Shown: in pieces, positions 7,078 through 14,325 of the stretch
How positions within the stretch are numbered: position 1 is the first letter of the stretch
Layout: each line of letters begins with the position of its first letter
Origin: Bacilli bacterium
GTDB lineage: Bacteria; Bacillota_I; Bacilli_A; RF39; UBA660
DNA: 31,989 nucleotides
Direction: 5' to 3'
Assembly (NCBI GenBank): GCA_900772445.1
Contig: CAAHEL010000073.1
Location: 1 to 31,989 of the forward strand
Notes under the pieces: model-generated
Seen by the model: only the letters and a program-made list of their open reading frames with translations
Database searches by the model: none
Told to the model about the DNA's origin: nothing
Made by a program: the position numbers and the translations under genes

Positions 7078-7607
7078 TGGAAGTATCTATTGTTACAGTT
7101 GGAGAATTAGAAACCAATTGCTATTTACTTGATATAGATAATGAAGTATTAATAGTTGACCCTGGAGCAGAATACCAAAAAATTAAACTAGCACTTTACG
7201 GAAGAAAGGTATTAGGAATATTGATTACTCATTTTCATTCAGACCATATCGGAGCATTAAAAGAATTTAAAGATATTCCAGTATATTCTTTTAGTAATCT
7301 TGAAGAAAAAGAATATCATATTGGTAAATTTAATTTTGAAGTAATGTTTAATCCCGGACACACTAAAGATTCAGTTAGTTATTATTTTAAAGAATTTAAT
7401 GCTTTATTTTGTGGAGACTTTATTTTCTATCACAGCGTAGGTAGATGGGATTTAGCAACTGGTAATTTAGATGATTTAATTAAAAGTGTTAAAAAAGTTA
7501 GACAATTACCAGAATATACAATTATATATCCAGGACACGGAAGAAAAACTACAATGGAAGAAGAAAATAAAAATAATGGTTTTTTTAATGGAGGTTTTAA
7601 TGAATAA
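7074..7607 (+). CDS. MBL-fold metallo-hydrolase (glyoxalase II-like, YqgX type)
   Basis: A 177-residue zinc hydrolase of the metallo-beta-lactamase fold. The metal motif is THFHSDHIG with His53, His55, Asp57 and His58, followed by His96 (NPGHTKDS), Asp115 (FCGDFIF) and His155 (YPGHGRKT), a complete di-metal set. Size and motif spacing match the YqgX/hydroxyacylglutathione-hydrolase-like group, usually assigned to thioester or small-molecule detoxification; the substrate cannot be told. The start is one of two adjacent ATGs (7074 or 7077); the first overlaps the upstream TGA. It overlaps the next gene by 8 nt. Confidence 0.88.
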   Translation: MMEVSIVTVGELETNCYLLDIDNEVLIVDPGAEYQKIKLALYGRKVLGILITHFHSDHIGALKEFKDIPVYSFSNLEEKEYHIGKFNFEVMFNPGHTKDSVSYYFKEFNALFCGDFIFYHSVGRWDLATGNLDDLIKSVKKVRQLPEYTIIYPGHGRKTTMEEENKNNGFFNGGFNE

Positions 7608-8523
7608 AGATAAACAAATAATTAATATAAAAAAAACATTTAATAAAGGAAAAAATAGAAATATTTTATTAGATTTATCTTATGAAGTAGAAAAAAATAC
7701 TGATTTAAATGGAAAAGTTAAAATATTAGATAGATGTTTTAATAGAATTACTTATAATGCTGATATTAGCAATATGGTATCTATTATTAAGACCATTTTT
7801 GAAGATGTAAAAGAAGAAAAAATAAGAATAGTATTATCTAAAAATGAAAAAATAGATGAATTAGTAATGTATTATAATAATAGATTATCAAGATATATTA
7901 GTAATGAAGTATTTGATAATAAAGAAGAGTTATTATTTAGTTATAATTATAATAATGGTGTTGATATTAAATTAACAAATAAAAATAAAAGGCTATTTGA
8001 TTATACTGCGAATGATTTATCAAGTAAGATTACTAATAGAATGTTTAAAGTAGAAAACCTAGTAAAAGGTGATTTAAAAATAAATTTAAGAAGAGATGAT
8101 AGATATCTTGTTAAGTTATATGAAGTAATGTATGATAAAAAATTAGATTTCAATAATCCTAATATGGAAAATATTTTTATTTCTTCATTATATTTAGCAA
8201 GCGAAAATGGAGTATTAATGCCAGACTTTATTTATTTCTTTAAAATTAGTGCAGATAAAAATAGTAATATACTTGCTAATAGAATAAGTGATGATAATGT
8301 TTCTGGATTACTTTTATTTGATAGTATTGATACTAGTGATATTAGATTATCCAAAGATACAATGGAATTATTAAAAGAATTAGGTTCATTTTTAAAAGGA
8401 AAAGAAGATAAAGTAGTTAAAATTGCTAATACTATATATGATGATAAATATCGTAGAGACTTTAGAAATTCTTATTATAATACTGATTTAGTAAATAAAA
8501 TTAAAATTTTAATTAAAGAATAG
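7600..8523 (+). CDS. Hypothetical protein, last gene of the trmD operon
   Basis: A 307-residue soluble protein not recognised. It starts at 7600 (MNKDKQIINIKK), where a perfect GGAGG at 7590-7594 lies five bases upstream; a longer in-frame version from 7486 would only read through the MBL gene in another frame. It is rich in Asn, Asp and Lys, with alternating predicted strands and helices, and has no signal peptide or membrane helix. Residues about 190-225 (FNNPNMENIFISSLYLASENG) may form a conserved helical core. It overlaps the MBL gene by 8 nt and is followed by a terminator, so it closes the operon. Confidence 0.8.
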   Translation: MNKDKQIINIKKTFNKGKNRNILLDLSYEVEKNTDLNGKVKILDRCFNRITYNADISNMVSIIKTIFEDVKEEKIRIVLSKNEKIDELVMYYNNRLSRYISNEVFDNKEELLFSYNYNNGVDIKLTNKNKRLFDYTANDLSSKITNRMFKVENLVKGDLKINLRRDDRYLVKLYEVMYDKKLDFNNPNMENIFISSLYLASENGVLMPDFIYFFKISADKNSNILANRISDDNVSGLLLFDSIDTSDIRLSKDTMELLKELGSFLKGKEDKVVKIANTIYDDKYRRDFRNSYYNTDLVNKIKILIKE

Positions 8524-8547
8524 GCACTTTTGTTAGAGTGCTTTTTT
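8524..8547 (+). terminator. Terminator of the trmD operon
   Basis: Stem GCACT (8524-8528) / AGTGC (8537-8541), then six T. It begins directly after the last gene's stop codon. Confidence 0.75.
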
Positions 8548-8645
8548 ATGGCATAAAAATGTTTTTTGATGTTAGAAAATAGATTAAAGTGAAAATATAT
8601 GGTAAAATTAGTGCAGAGATGATTATTTGAAAAAAATAGGCAAAT

Positions 8646-8727
8646 AAAAAAACTGCCAAAGCAGTTGTTCTTACTAGAGTAAGTATTCAGGCCAAAGGCT
8701 TTATTTTAACTCTCTATGTCATCTTAA
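8646..8727 (-). ncRNA. tracrRNA of a Cas9 (type II) CRISPR system, orphan
   Basis: On the minus strand the order is as follows. An anti-repeat contains TTAAGATGACATAGA, then GAGT, then TAAAAT. A nexus hairpin is formed by GCC-TTT-GGC (8699-8691). A second hairpin is CTTAC/GTAAG (8683-8670). The last hairpin is AACTGC/GCAGTT (8666-8651), followed by seven T, an intrinsic terminator. This is the layout of the S. pyogenes tracrRNA. Paired with the repeat at 8771, it gives a lower stem GUUUUA/UAAAAU, a GA/GAGU 2x4 bulge and a 15-bp upper stem, exactly as Cas9 needs. An extended -10 (TGT-TTTAAT, 8741-8733) predicts a start near 8727, for an RNA of about 81 nt. No cas gene is in this window. Confidence 0.88.
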
Positions 8728-8806
8728 ATGGTATTAAAACAACAAGAACTAACATTACTTAGTAATGTAAGTTTTAGATTTATGTCATCTTAATATGCTG
8801 ATAATA
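8703..8806 (+). CRISPR. Degenerate type II repeat-spacer-repeat unit
   Basis: Two repeat-like copies flank exactly 30 bases (8741-8770), the normal type II spacer length. Copy 1 (8703-8740, 38 bases) is the complement of the tracrRNA anti-repeat and ends in AAAAC like a II-A repeat. Copy 2 (8771-8806) begins GTTTTAGA and shares the 13-base TATGTCATCTTAA with copy 1. Its 3' half is degenerate (ending ATAATA), as in the terminal repeat of an array. The intervening 30 bases contain the palindrome ACATTACT/AGTAATGT, unusual for a spacer. Copy 1 ends in an extended -10 (TGG-TATTAA, 8729-8737) that would start a + strand transcript in the spacer, giving a spacer-repeat crRNA. It could be a relic or a dedicated single guide. 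Confidence 0.65.
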
Positions 8807-8837
8807 GTTAATATAACGAAAATTAAAAACTTATATC

Positions 8838-8868
8838 AAAAAAATATGGAACCGTTCCATATTTTTTT
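8838..8868. terminator. Terminator of the zinc-ribbon protein gene (bidirectional form)
   Basis: A perfect stem ATATGGAA/TTCCATAT with a CCG loop, flanked by seven A on one side and seven T on the other. It works for the leftward gene whose stop codon is at 8867 and could also end a rightward crRNA transcript. Confidence 0.85.
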
Positions 8869-9259
8869 ATTGCTTTCTACCACAGTTTTTACAATATTTA
8901 GAATCATCATCTATTTCTTCACCACAATACTTGCAATATATATTTTTTTCTTCACTTAAACCTTCTTTTATTACGGATATTGTGGTCTTTAATGCATCTT
9001 TTGAAATATCAGTTCCTGTATCTACAATATTTTTTAAATCTTTTTTATTGTCATCTAGTACATATTTCGTTGCTTTTATTTGTTTACTCATGAATTTTGC
9101 TTTAAATTTAGGACTAAATATCATTAATAAAACAAACACAAAAACTAATATAAATACAACTATAGCAATTCCAAACATTATATAAAACATTGTATCTAAT
9201 TGACCGAATGCACTATCAAAATTTTTGTCATATGGTCCTGGTAAAACATTATTATTCAT
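8867..9259 (-). CDS. Membrane protein with C-terminal zinc ribbon
   Basis: A 130-residue protein with one strong transmembrane helix (about 25-50, MFYIMFGIAIVVFILVFVFV). A basic, Lys-rich helical segment follows, then a C-terminal zinc ribbon: YCKYCGEE...KYCKNCGRK, two CxxC knuckles about 14 residues apart. Such zinc-ribbon-tailed membrane proteins are common in Bacillota and have no assigned function; the ribbon would lie in the cytoplasm if the N-terminus is outside. Start supported by AAGGAGG seven bases upstream. It is monocistronic, with its own promoter and terminator. Confidence 0.85.
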   Translation of the reverse strand: MNNNVLPGPYDKNFDSAFGQLDTMFYIMFGIAIVVFILVFVFVLLMIFSPKFKAKFMSKQIKATKYVLDDNKKDLKNIVDTGTDISKDALKTTISVIKEGLSEEKNIYCKYCGEEIDDDSKYCKNCGRKQ

Positions 9260-9284
9260 AAATTCCTCCTTGTACTTTAAAAAA

Positions 9285-9313
9285 ATTATATCATATAATA
9301 GTTAATTAAACAA
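9285..9313 (-). promoter_or_regulatory. Promoter of the zinc-ribbon gene
   Basis: Minus-strand -35 TTGTTT (9313-9308), a 17-base spacer and -10 TATAAT (9290-9285), with an extended TG before the -10. Confidence 0.75.
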
Positions 9314-9326
9314 TATCTAAAAAATA

Positions 9327-9335
9327 TGATATACT
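9327..9335 (+). promoter_or_regulatory. Extended -10 promoter of tcdA
   Basis: TGA-TATACT at 9327-9335 with no clear -35. The start would be near 9342, just before the AAGGA site (9342-9346). Confidence 0.5.
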
Positions 9336-9355
9336 ATATATAAGGAATGATTAGT

Positions 9356-10033
9356 ATGTTTGAAAGAGAAATAAAATTAATTGGTGAAGAAAATTTAGAA
9401 AAAATCAAATCTAAAACTGTTGCAGTAGTTGGAGTAGGGGGAGTTGGAGGATATGCCGTTGAGTCTTTAGTTAGAGCAGGTATTTCTAAATTAATTATTA
9501 TAGACTATGATATAGTAGATATTACTAACTTAAATAGACAAATTATTTCATTACAAAGTAATATTGGAAAATATAAAACTGATGTTATAAAAGAAAGAAT
9601 AAATAATATCAATCCTGATTGTAATGTTATTACTATTAATACTAAATTAAATGAAGAAAACCTATACCTTTTATTTAATGAAAAACCTGATTATATAATT
9701 GATGCTTGTGATACTTTAAAAGTAAAAGAAATGATTATTTTAGAGTGCAAGAAAAGAAAAATTAAATTAATTAGTAGTATGGGAACTGGTAATAAACTAA
9801 ACCCTGAATTATTAAAAATAACTGATATCAGAAAAACTAGTTATGACCCACTTGCTAAAAAGATTAGAAAGTTTGTTGTTGATAATAAAATCAAAGGAAA
9901 AGTAATGGTCGTGTCTTCGGTAGAACAACCCAAAAAAATTGAAGGAGTTATTTCTTCGATATCTTTTGTTCCTCCAATATCTGGACTACTTTGTACTAGT
10001 TATGTTATTAACGATATATTAAAAGAAGACTAA
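9356..10033 (+). CDS. tcdA: tRNA threonylcarbamoyladenosine dehydratase TcdA
   Basis: TcdA is an E1-like ATP-dependent enzyme that cyclises t6A37 in tRNA to ct6A. The 225-residue protein begins MFEREIKLIGEENLEK as family members do, with the nucleotide-binding GVGGVGG (26-32), the acidic strand end IIIDYDIVDITNLNRQ (47-62), IGKYKTDV, and the family segment SSMGTGNKLNPE...SYDPLAKKIRK. I choose the ATG at 9356 over that at 9347: the AAGGA at 9342-9346 is nine bases from the former but abuts the latter, and known N-termini match. It is monocistronic and divergent from the zinc-ribbon gene. Confidence 0.95.
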   Translation: MFEREIKLIGEENLEKIKSKTVAVVGVGGVGGYAVESLVRAGISKLIIIDYDIVDITNLNRQIISLQSNIGKYKTDVIKERINNINPDCNVITINTKLNEENLYLLFNEKPDYIIDACDTLKVKEMIILECKKRKIKLISSMGTGNKLNPELLKITDIRKTSYDPLAKKIRKFVVDNKIKGKVMVVSSVEQPKKIEGVISSISFVPPISGLLCTSYVINDILKED

Positions 10034-10075
10034 CTTTAACTAAAACTTAATAGTTACAAGTAAATCTTCTTTTTT
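10021..10075 (+). terminator. Probable tcdA terminator
   Basis: Arms AAAAGAAGA (10021-10029) and TCTTCTTTT (10065-10073), with an inner TAACT/AGTTA stem, followed by T. The stop codon is inside the 5' arm. The long loop lowers certainty. Confidence 0.45.
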
Positions 10076-10110
10076 ACATTTTTATTTGTTTTAAATTATT
10101 TTAATATTTC

Positions 10111-10140
10111 TATTTATATCTATATTTATATCTATATTTA
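10111..10140. repeat. 12-bp tandem repeat, 2.5 copies
   Basis: TATTTATATCTA is repeated twice and then partly a third time in the spacer between convergent tcdA and rarA. It is a simple AT repeat with no evident function. Confidence 0.7.
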
Positions 10141-10183
10141 TTTATAATTTCTCTTTAACCCTTTCCTTTATGTTTAATTTTTA

Positions 10184-11407
10184 TTAATTTTCTTTATCTC
10201 TTTGCATCTTTGCTAATTTATCCATAATATCTTTTAAAACTAATTCATTTTTGTTGTTTTTAGGATGATAATAAATACTATCTTTTATTTTATCAGGTAA
10301 ATATTGTTGACGTACATAATCATTTTTATAATTATGAGGATATAAATAATCAGGGTTACCATTAACTAAATGTTTTGGTACATTGCCAACATCTTTACTT
10401 CTTATTTCATTTAATGCTAATTCTATTGCTGCAACTGCAGAATTACTTTTTGGAGATAGTGCTAGTTCAATTACTACTTCTGCTAAAGGTATTTCTGCTT
10501 CGGGAAGTCCTAACATTTTAGCAGATTCAATTGCAGACATTACTTTTGGTCCCATCATTGGGTTTGCTAGTCCAATATCTTCATAAACAATAACAGCAAG
10601 TCTTCTTAGAATTATATCTAGATTATCTGCTTCGATTAATCTTGCCAAATAATGCAAACTAGCATTTACGTCACTACCTCTTATGGATTTTTGAAAAGCA
10701 CTAATTACATCATAATAGCCATCCTCATTTTTATCAAAATATATTTTTGCCTTGCCATTAATATTTTTTAATACTTCCATAGTAATAACACCATCACTAG
10801 TGCTATAATATGCTACTTCAAGTAAATTGTATGCTGTTCTTAAATCAGTTCCACTTACTTTAGCAATATAGGAAATACACTCTTCATCAATAGATAGATT
10901 TTCTAATATTTTTTTATCTTTAACTTTATTTATTGCTTCTTTGATATCTTCTTCTTCTAAAGGGAGCAATTCAAATAATTGACATCTACTTCTTATCGCA
11001 GGATTAATTGAATGATAAGGATTTGATGTCGTCATACCTATTAGAGTTATTAAACCACTTTCTAAATAAGGTAATAATAAGTCTTGTTTATCTTTATTCA
11101 TTCTGTGTATTTCATCCATTATTAATACTAAACCATTATACATTTTGGCTTCTTCGACAACAATATCAAAATCTTTTTTATTATTAATTACGGCATTTAA
11201 ACTACGATATTTTAGACCTAATTCGTTTACTATAGCATTTGCTATTGAGGTTTTTCCTATTCCTGGTTTACCATATAATATCATAGAAAATAGTTTTTTA
11301 TTTTTAACTAGATTATATAGTATTTTATCTTTAGATACTAAATGTTTTTGTCCAATAATGTCTTCTAATTTATTTGGTCTTAATTTTATTGCTAATAATT
11401 CTTCCAT
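10184..11407 (-). CDS. rarA: Replication-associated recombination protein A (RarA/MgsA AAA+ ATPase)
   Basis: RarA is a tetrameric AAA+ ATPase related to clamp loaders that acts at stalled replication forks. The 407-residue protein has Walker A GKPGIGKT (46-53), Walker B LVLIMDEIHR (93-102), a sensor-1 segment MTTSNPYHSINPAIRSRC, and the diagnostic C-terminal part NPMMGPKVMSAIESAKMLGLPEAE...AELALSPKSNSAV-like sequence followed by YLYPHNYKNDYVRQQYLP. I start it at 11407 (MEELLAIKLRP), because AGGTGA lies just upstream and homologues begin there; a longer frame from 11452 would include its promoter. Monocistronic. Confidence 0.95.
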   Translation of the reverse strand: MEELLAIKLRPNKLEDIIGQKHLVSKDKILYNLVKNKKLFSMILYGKPGIGKTSIANAIVNELGLKYRSLNAVINNKKDFDIVVEEAKMYNGLVLIMDEIHRMNKDKQDLLLPYLESGLITLIGMTTSNPYHSINPAIRSRCQLFELLPLEEEDIKEAINKVKDKKILENLSIDEECISYIAKVSGTDLRTAYNLLEVAYYSTSDGVITMEVLKNINGKAKIYFDKNEDGYYDVISAFQKSIRGSDVNASLHYLARLIEADNLDIILRRLAVIVYEDIGLANPMMGPKVMSAIESAKMLGLPEAEIPLAEVVIELALSPKSNSAVAAIELALNEIRSKDVGNVPKHLVNGNPDYLYPHNYKNDYVRQQYLPDKIKDSIYYHPKNNKNELVLKDIMDKLAKMQRDKEN

Positions 11408-11423
11408 AATTTCACCTATAAAT

Positions 11424-11452
11424 ATTTTACTATAAATAGATATTTTTATCAA
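11424..11452 (-). promoter_or_regulatory. rarA promoter
   Basis: Minus-strand -35 TTGATA (11452-11447), 17-base spacer, -10 TAAAAT (11429-11424). The divergent NUDIX gene has a -10 TATAAT at 11482-11487 on the + strand. Confidence 0.7.
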
Positions 11453-11520
11453 TTGATTGTTTACTTATTGTGATTATTTGATATAATTAAGTTATAAATA
11501 AAATAAGGAAGTGGTAGTAT

Positions 11521-11931
11521 ATGGATAAGAGAATTAGTTCTAGGGGTATTATTATTAAAGATAATAAACTGCTTACAATGTTTAGGAAAAAGAATATAGA
11601 TGGTAATATTATTACTTATTATGTTATTCCTGGTGGTGGTGTTGAGGAATGTGAATCTTTGGAAGATACTGTTATTAGAGAAATTAAAGAGGAATTAAGT
11701 TTAGATGTTAAAGTTAAAGAATTTGTTTGTAAATTAGAAGGAAAAGATATTAGTAATTTCTTTTTATGTGAAATAGTGGGTGGAGAATTAAAACTAGGTG
11801 GTGAAGAATTAAATTATATGACTGAATCTAACTATTATGAACCGATGTATATTCCTTTAGATAAGATAAAAGATATTAATTTATTACCTAAAGAAATAAA
11901 AGATATAATAATAAATAAATATGTTAAATAG
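11521..11931 (+). CDS. NUDIX hydrolase
   Basis: A 136-residue nucleotide-pyrophosphatase-type hydrolase. The NUDIX box reads G39-x5-E45-x7-R53-E-I-x-E57-E58, in the sequence GGGVEECESLEDTVIREIKEE, split here as positions 38-58. The final Gly of the classical box is Ser60. The metal-binding Glu residues are all present, so it should be active; the substrate (an oxidised nucleotide, sugar nucleotide or dinucleotide) cannot be told. The start follows AAGGAA at 11505-11510, ten bases upstream, with a TATAAT box at 11482. Confidence 0.9.
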   Translation: MDKRISSRGIIIKDNKLLTMFRKKNIDGNIITYYVIPGGGVEECESLEDTVIREIKEELSLDVKVKEFVCKLEGKDISNFFLCEIVGGELKLGGEELNYMTESNYYEPMYIPLDKIKDINLLPKEIKDIIINKYVK

Positions 11932-11978
11932 AAAAAATGTAAAATAGATGTAATTAACTTTTAAATTATGTCTTTTTT

Positions 11979-11987
11979 TGTTATACT
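11979..11987 (+). promoter_or_regulatory. Extended -10 promoter of the Xer recombinase gene
   Basis: TGT-TATACT without a good -35. The start would be near 11994, only about nine bases before the ATG at 12003, and no ribosome-binding site is visible. Confidence 0.45.
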
Positions 11988-12002
11988 TATTATAGTGATA
12001 GT

Positions 12003-12923
12003 ATGATAAATATAGATAGTTTAGAATTAAATAATGATAATAAGAAGATACTTGATGATTTTAAATTATATTTATTAGTCGAAGAACATTTGAACGAGGA
12101 TACTACTTGTAATTCTTATTTATATGATATATATAAGTATTTGAATTATCTAGAAAATAATAAAGTTAATAATTATAAAAATATTACTTACAATGATATT
12201 TATGATTATTTAAAATATTTAGATTCTGGAGAATATAGTATTTATTCGGTTGTTAGAAAGATTAGTTCAATAAAAAAATTTCATCACTATATTTCTAAAA
12301 CTTATGGGATAGTAGATGTTAGTTTAAAAATAGAGTCTCCAAGATTTTATAAGAAATTACCTAATGTTTTATCTATCGAAGAAGTTGATAAGTTATTGTC
12401 TTTTCCGTTAAAGAATGAATTTGATTATAGGAACAAAGCAATGGTTGAACTTATGTATGGTACTGGTCTTAGAGTAAGTGAATTAGTTAATTTGAAATTA
12501 GAAAATATTGATATAAATGAAGGTTATGTTAGATGCTTTGGTAAAGGGAATAAAGAAAGAGTTGTTCCTATGGGAGATGTTGCTAAAAAGTATTTACAAA
12601 TATATTTGGATAATTACCGAGATGGTATGAAAAAAGGTTATGTTTGTGATAACATATTTTTAAATAATCACGGTAAAAAAATGACTAGACAAGGTTTTTT
12701 ATATATACTTAAAAATATTGCTTTAGAAGTAGGTATTGAAAAAGAAATAACTCCACATATGTTAAGACACTCTTTTGCTACTCATTTACTTAATAATGGT
12801 GCAGATTTAAGAAGTATTCAGATAATGTTAGGACATAGTAATTTATCTACTACACAAATATACACAAATATAAATAATGAAACTTTAAAAGAAAATTATG
12901 AATTATTTCATCCAAGAGGTTAG
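12003..12923 (+). CDS. Tyrosine recombinase of the XerC/XerD family
   Basis: Xer recombinases resolve chromosome dimers at dif. The 306-residue protein has the N-terminal SAM-like core-binding domain (about 15-105) and a complete catalytic set: Arg157 (GTGLRVSEL), Lys181 (GKGNKER), His252 and Arg255 (HMLRHSFATHLL), His278 (LGHSNLSTTQ) and Tyr287 (IYTNI). Length and motifs match XerD/XerC rather than a phage integrase; which of the two, or whether it is a single XerS/XerH-type enzyme, cannot be decided. It is 12 bases upstream of the phosphomutase gene. The predicted leader is very short with no clear ribosome-binding site. Confidence 0.92.
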   Translation: MINIDSLELNNDNKKILDDFKLYLLVEEHLNEDTTCNSYLYDIYKYLNYLENNKVNNYKNITYNDIYDYLKYLDSGEYSIYSVVRKISSIKKFHHYISKTYGIVDVSLKIESPRFYKKLPNVLSIEEVDKLLSFPLKNEFDYRNKAMVELMYGTGLRVSELVNLKLENIDINEGYVRCFGKGNKERVVPMGDVAKKYLQIYLDNYRDGMKKGYVCDNIFLNNHGKKMTRQGFLYILKNIALEVGIEKEITPHMLRHSFATHLLNNGADLRSIQIMLGHSNLSTTQIYTNINNETLKENYELFHPRG

Positions 12924-12935
12924 AAAGGAAAAGAA

Positions 12936-14306
12936 ATGAAAGTAAATAAATATATATTTAGAGAATATGATATTAGAGGTATATATAATGTTGATATTGA
13001 TGAAGAAGTATCTTATCTAATAGGAAGAGCATTTGCTTCCAAAATGAGTAAATTAGGATTAAATAAAACGTTATTAGCATATGATAATAGATTATCTTCC
13101 CCAATAATTGAAAAAAATGTTTTAAAAGGGTTACTGGATTCTGGAATAACGGTATATAGATTAGGTCTTGCTAGTACCCCAATGTGTTATTTTGCTACTA
13201 ATTATTTTAATGTTAATTGTAGTATGATGATTACTGCTAGTCATAATCCAAAAGAATATAATGGGTTTAAGTTTTCATATAATGGTATTCATAATGCTTT
13301 TGGAGATTCTGTAAGAGAATTATATGAATTAATAATCAATAATGATTTCGTTAATGGAACTGGTAATATAATAGATTGTGATATAAGAAGTGAGTATATT
13401 AATTTGTTAACTGATAAAATAAAATTAGGAAATAGAAAAATAAAGGTGGTATATGACTGTGGTAATGGGACAACTAGTATTATAGCAAAAGATATATTTG
13501 ATAGAATAGGTGTAGAAAAAATAGCATTATTTGATATATCTGATGGTAATTTTCCTAATCATCATCCTGACCCTTGTGTCGAAGAAAATCTTACTTTCTT
13601 AAAAGACGCTGTTATCAAAAATAATGCTGATTTAGGTATTGGTTATGATGGAGATGGTGACAGAGTAGGGGTAGTTGATGAAAAAGGCAATATGATAGAT
13701 ATGGATAAATTTATGATTATTATGTGGAGATATCTATATGACAAAGTTGATAAAAAAGAAGGATTTTTTGATGTAAAATGCACTAAAGCACTCGAAGATG
13801 AATTAATTAAACTTGGAGTTAAACCAGTTGAAACTAGAGTAGGGAACTCAATAACTAGAAAGATTAGTTATGATGGTGATTATCCTCTTGGTGGTGAGTT
13901 ATCAGGCCATGTTTATTTTAGAGATAAATTCCCTGGATATGATGATGGTATTTATGCTGGTCTTAGATTAATTGAAAGATTATCTTATACTGATAAATCA
14001 CTTAGTAGTTTACTTGATGGAATAAATAAATATTATTCTACTAAAGAATTAAAACTACAGGTTAAAGATGAAATAAAGTTTGATATTATTAATAAGGTTA
14101 AAGAATACTGTGAAAATAAGAATTATAATATTTTAACTATTGATGGAGTTAAAGTTAAATTTACTGATGGTTTTGCTTTAGTAAGAGCATCAAATACTGG
14201 TCCAAATATTACAATGAGATATGAAGCAAGTAGTGAAGATAGATTAAATGAAATTAGTTTAGAGTTTAATACTTTACTAGATGAAATAATAAATAAAAAC
14301 GAGTAG
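12936..14306 (+). CDS. Phosphomannomutase/phosphoglucomutase
   Basis: An alpha-D-phosphohexomutase of 456 residues that moves phosphate between C6 and C1 of glucose or mannose for cell-envelope sugar-nucleotide synthesis. It has FREYDIRGIY at the start, the phosphoserine loop TASHNP (100-105, Ser102), the metal-binding loop YDGDGDRVG with Asp238/240/242, the sugar-binding GGELSGH, and the phosphate-binding RASNTGPNITMRYE near the end. Motifs match the dual-specificity PMM/PGM (AlgC/ManB) type and not GlmM. It follows the Xer gene with an AAAGGA site. Its stop lies inside a bidirectional terminator shared with the convergent DUF1540 gene. Confidence 0.93.
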   Translation: MKVNKYIFREYDIRGIYNVDIDEEVSYLIGRAFASKMSKLGLNKTLLAYDNRLSSPIIEKNVLKGLLDSGITVYRLGLASTPMCYFATNYFNVNCSMMITASHNPKEYNGFKFSYNGIHNAFGDSVRELYELIINNDFVNGTGNIIDCDIRSEYINLLTDKIKLGNRKIKVVYDCGNGTTSIIAKDIFDRIGVEKIALFDISDGNFPNHHPDPCVEENLTFLKDAVIKNNADLGIGYDGDGDRVGVVDEKGNMIDMDKFMIIMWRYLYDKVDKKEGFFDVKCTKALEDELIKLGVKPVETRVGNSITRKISYDGDYPLGGELSGHVYFRDKFPGYDDGIYAGLRLIERLSYTDKSLSSLLDGINKYYSTKELKLQVKDEIKFDIINKVKEYCENKNYNILTIDGVKVKFTDGFALVRASNTGPNITMRYEASSEDRLNEISLEFNTLLDEIINKNE

Positions 14307-14325
14307 GGGGATACCTATTCGTTTT
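14296..14325. terminator. Bidirectional terminator holding both stop codons
   Basis: Arms AAAACGAGTAGG (14296-14307) and CCTATTCGTTTT (14314-14325), one G-T wobble, 6-base loop. The phosphomutase TAG (14304-14306) and the DUF1540 TAG (14317-14315) are both in the stem. Confidence 0.75.

Noticed and set aside
7486..7599. Longer N-terminus for the last gene of the trmD operon
   Set aside because: It only reads the MBL gene out of frame; the GGAGG at 7590 fixes the start at 7600.
8550..8866. A multi-repeat CRISPR array
   Set aside because: Only one GTTTTAGA-type repeat and the anti-repeat copy are present; no third unit follows before the terminator at 8838.
8931..9185. 84-codon + strand ORF
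   Set aside because: Antisense shadow of the zinc-ribbon membrane protein; the apparent hydrophobicity is the complement of the real gene.
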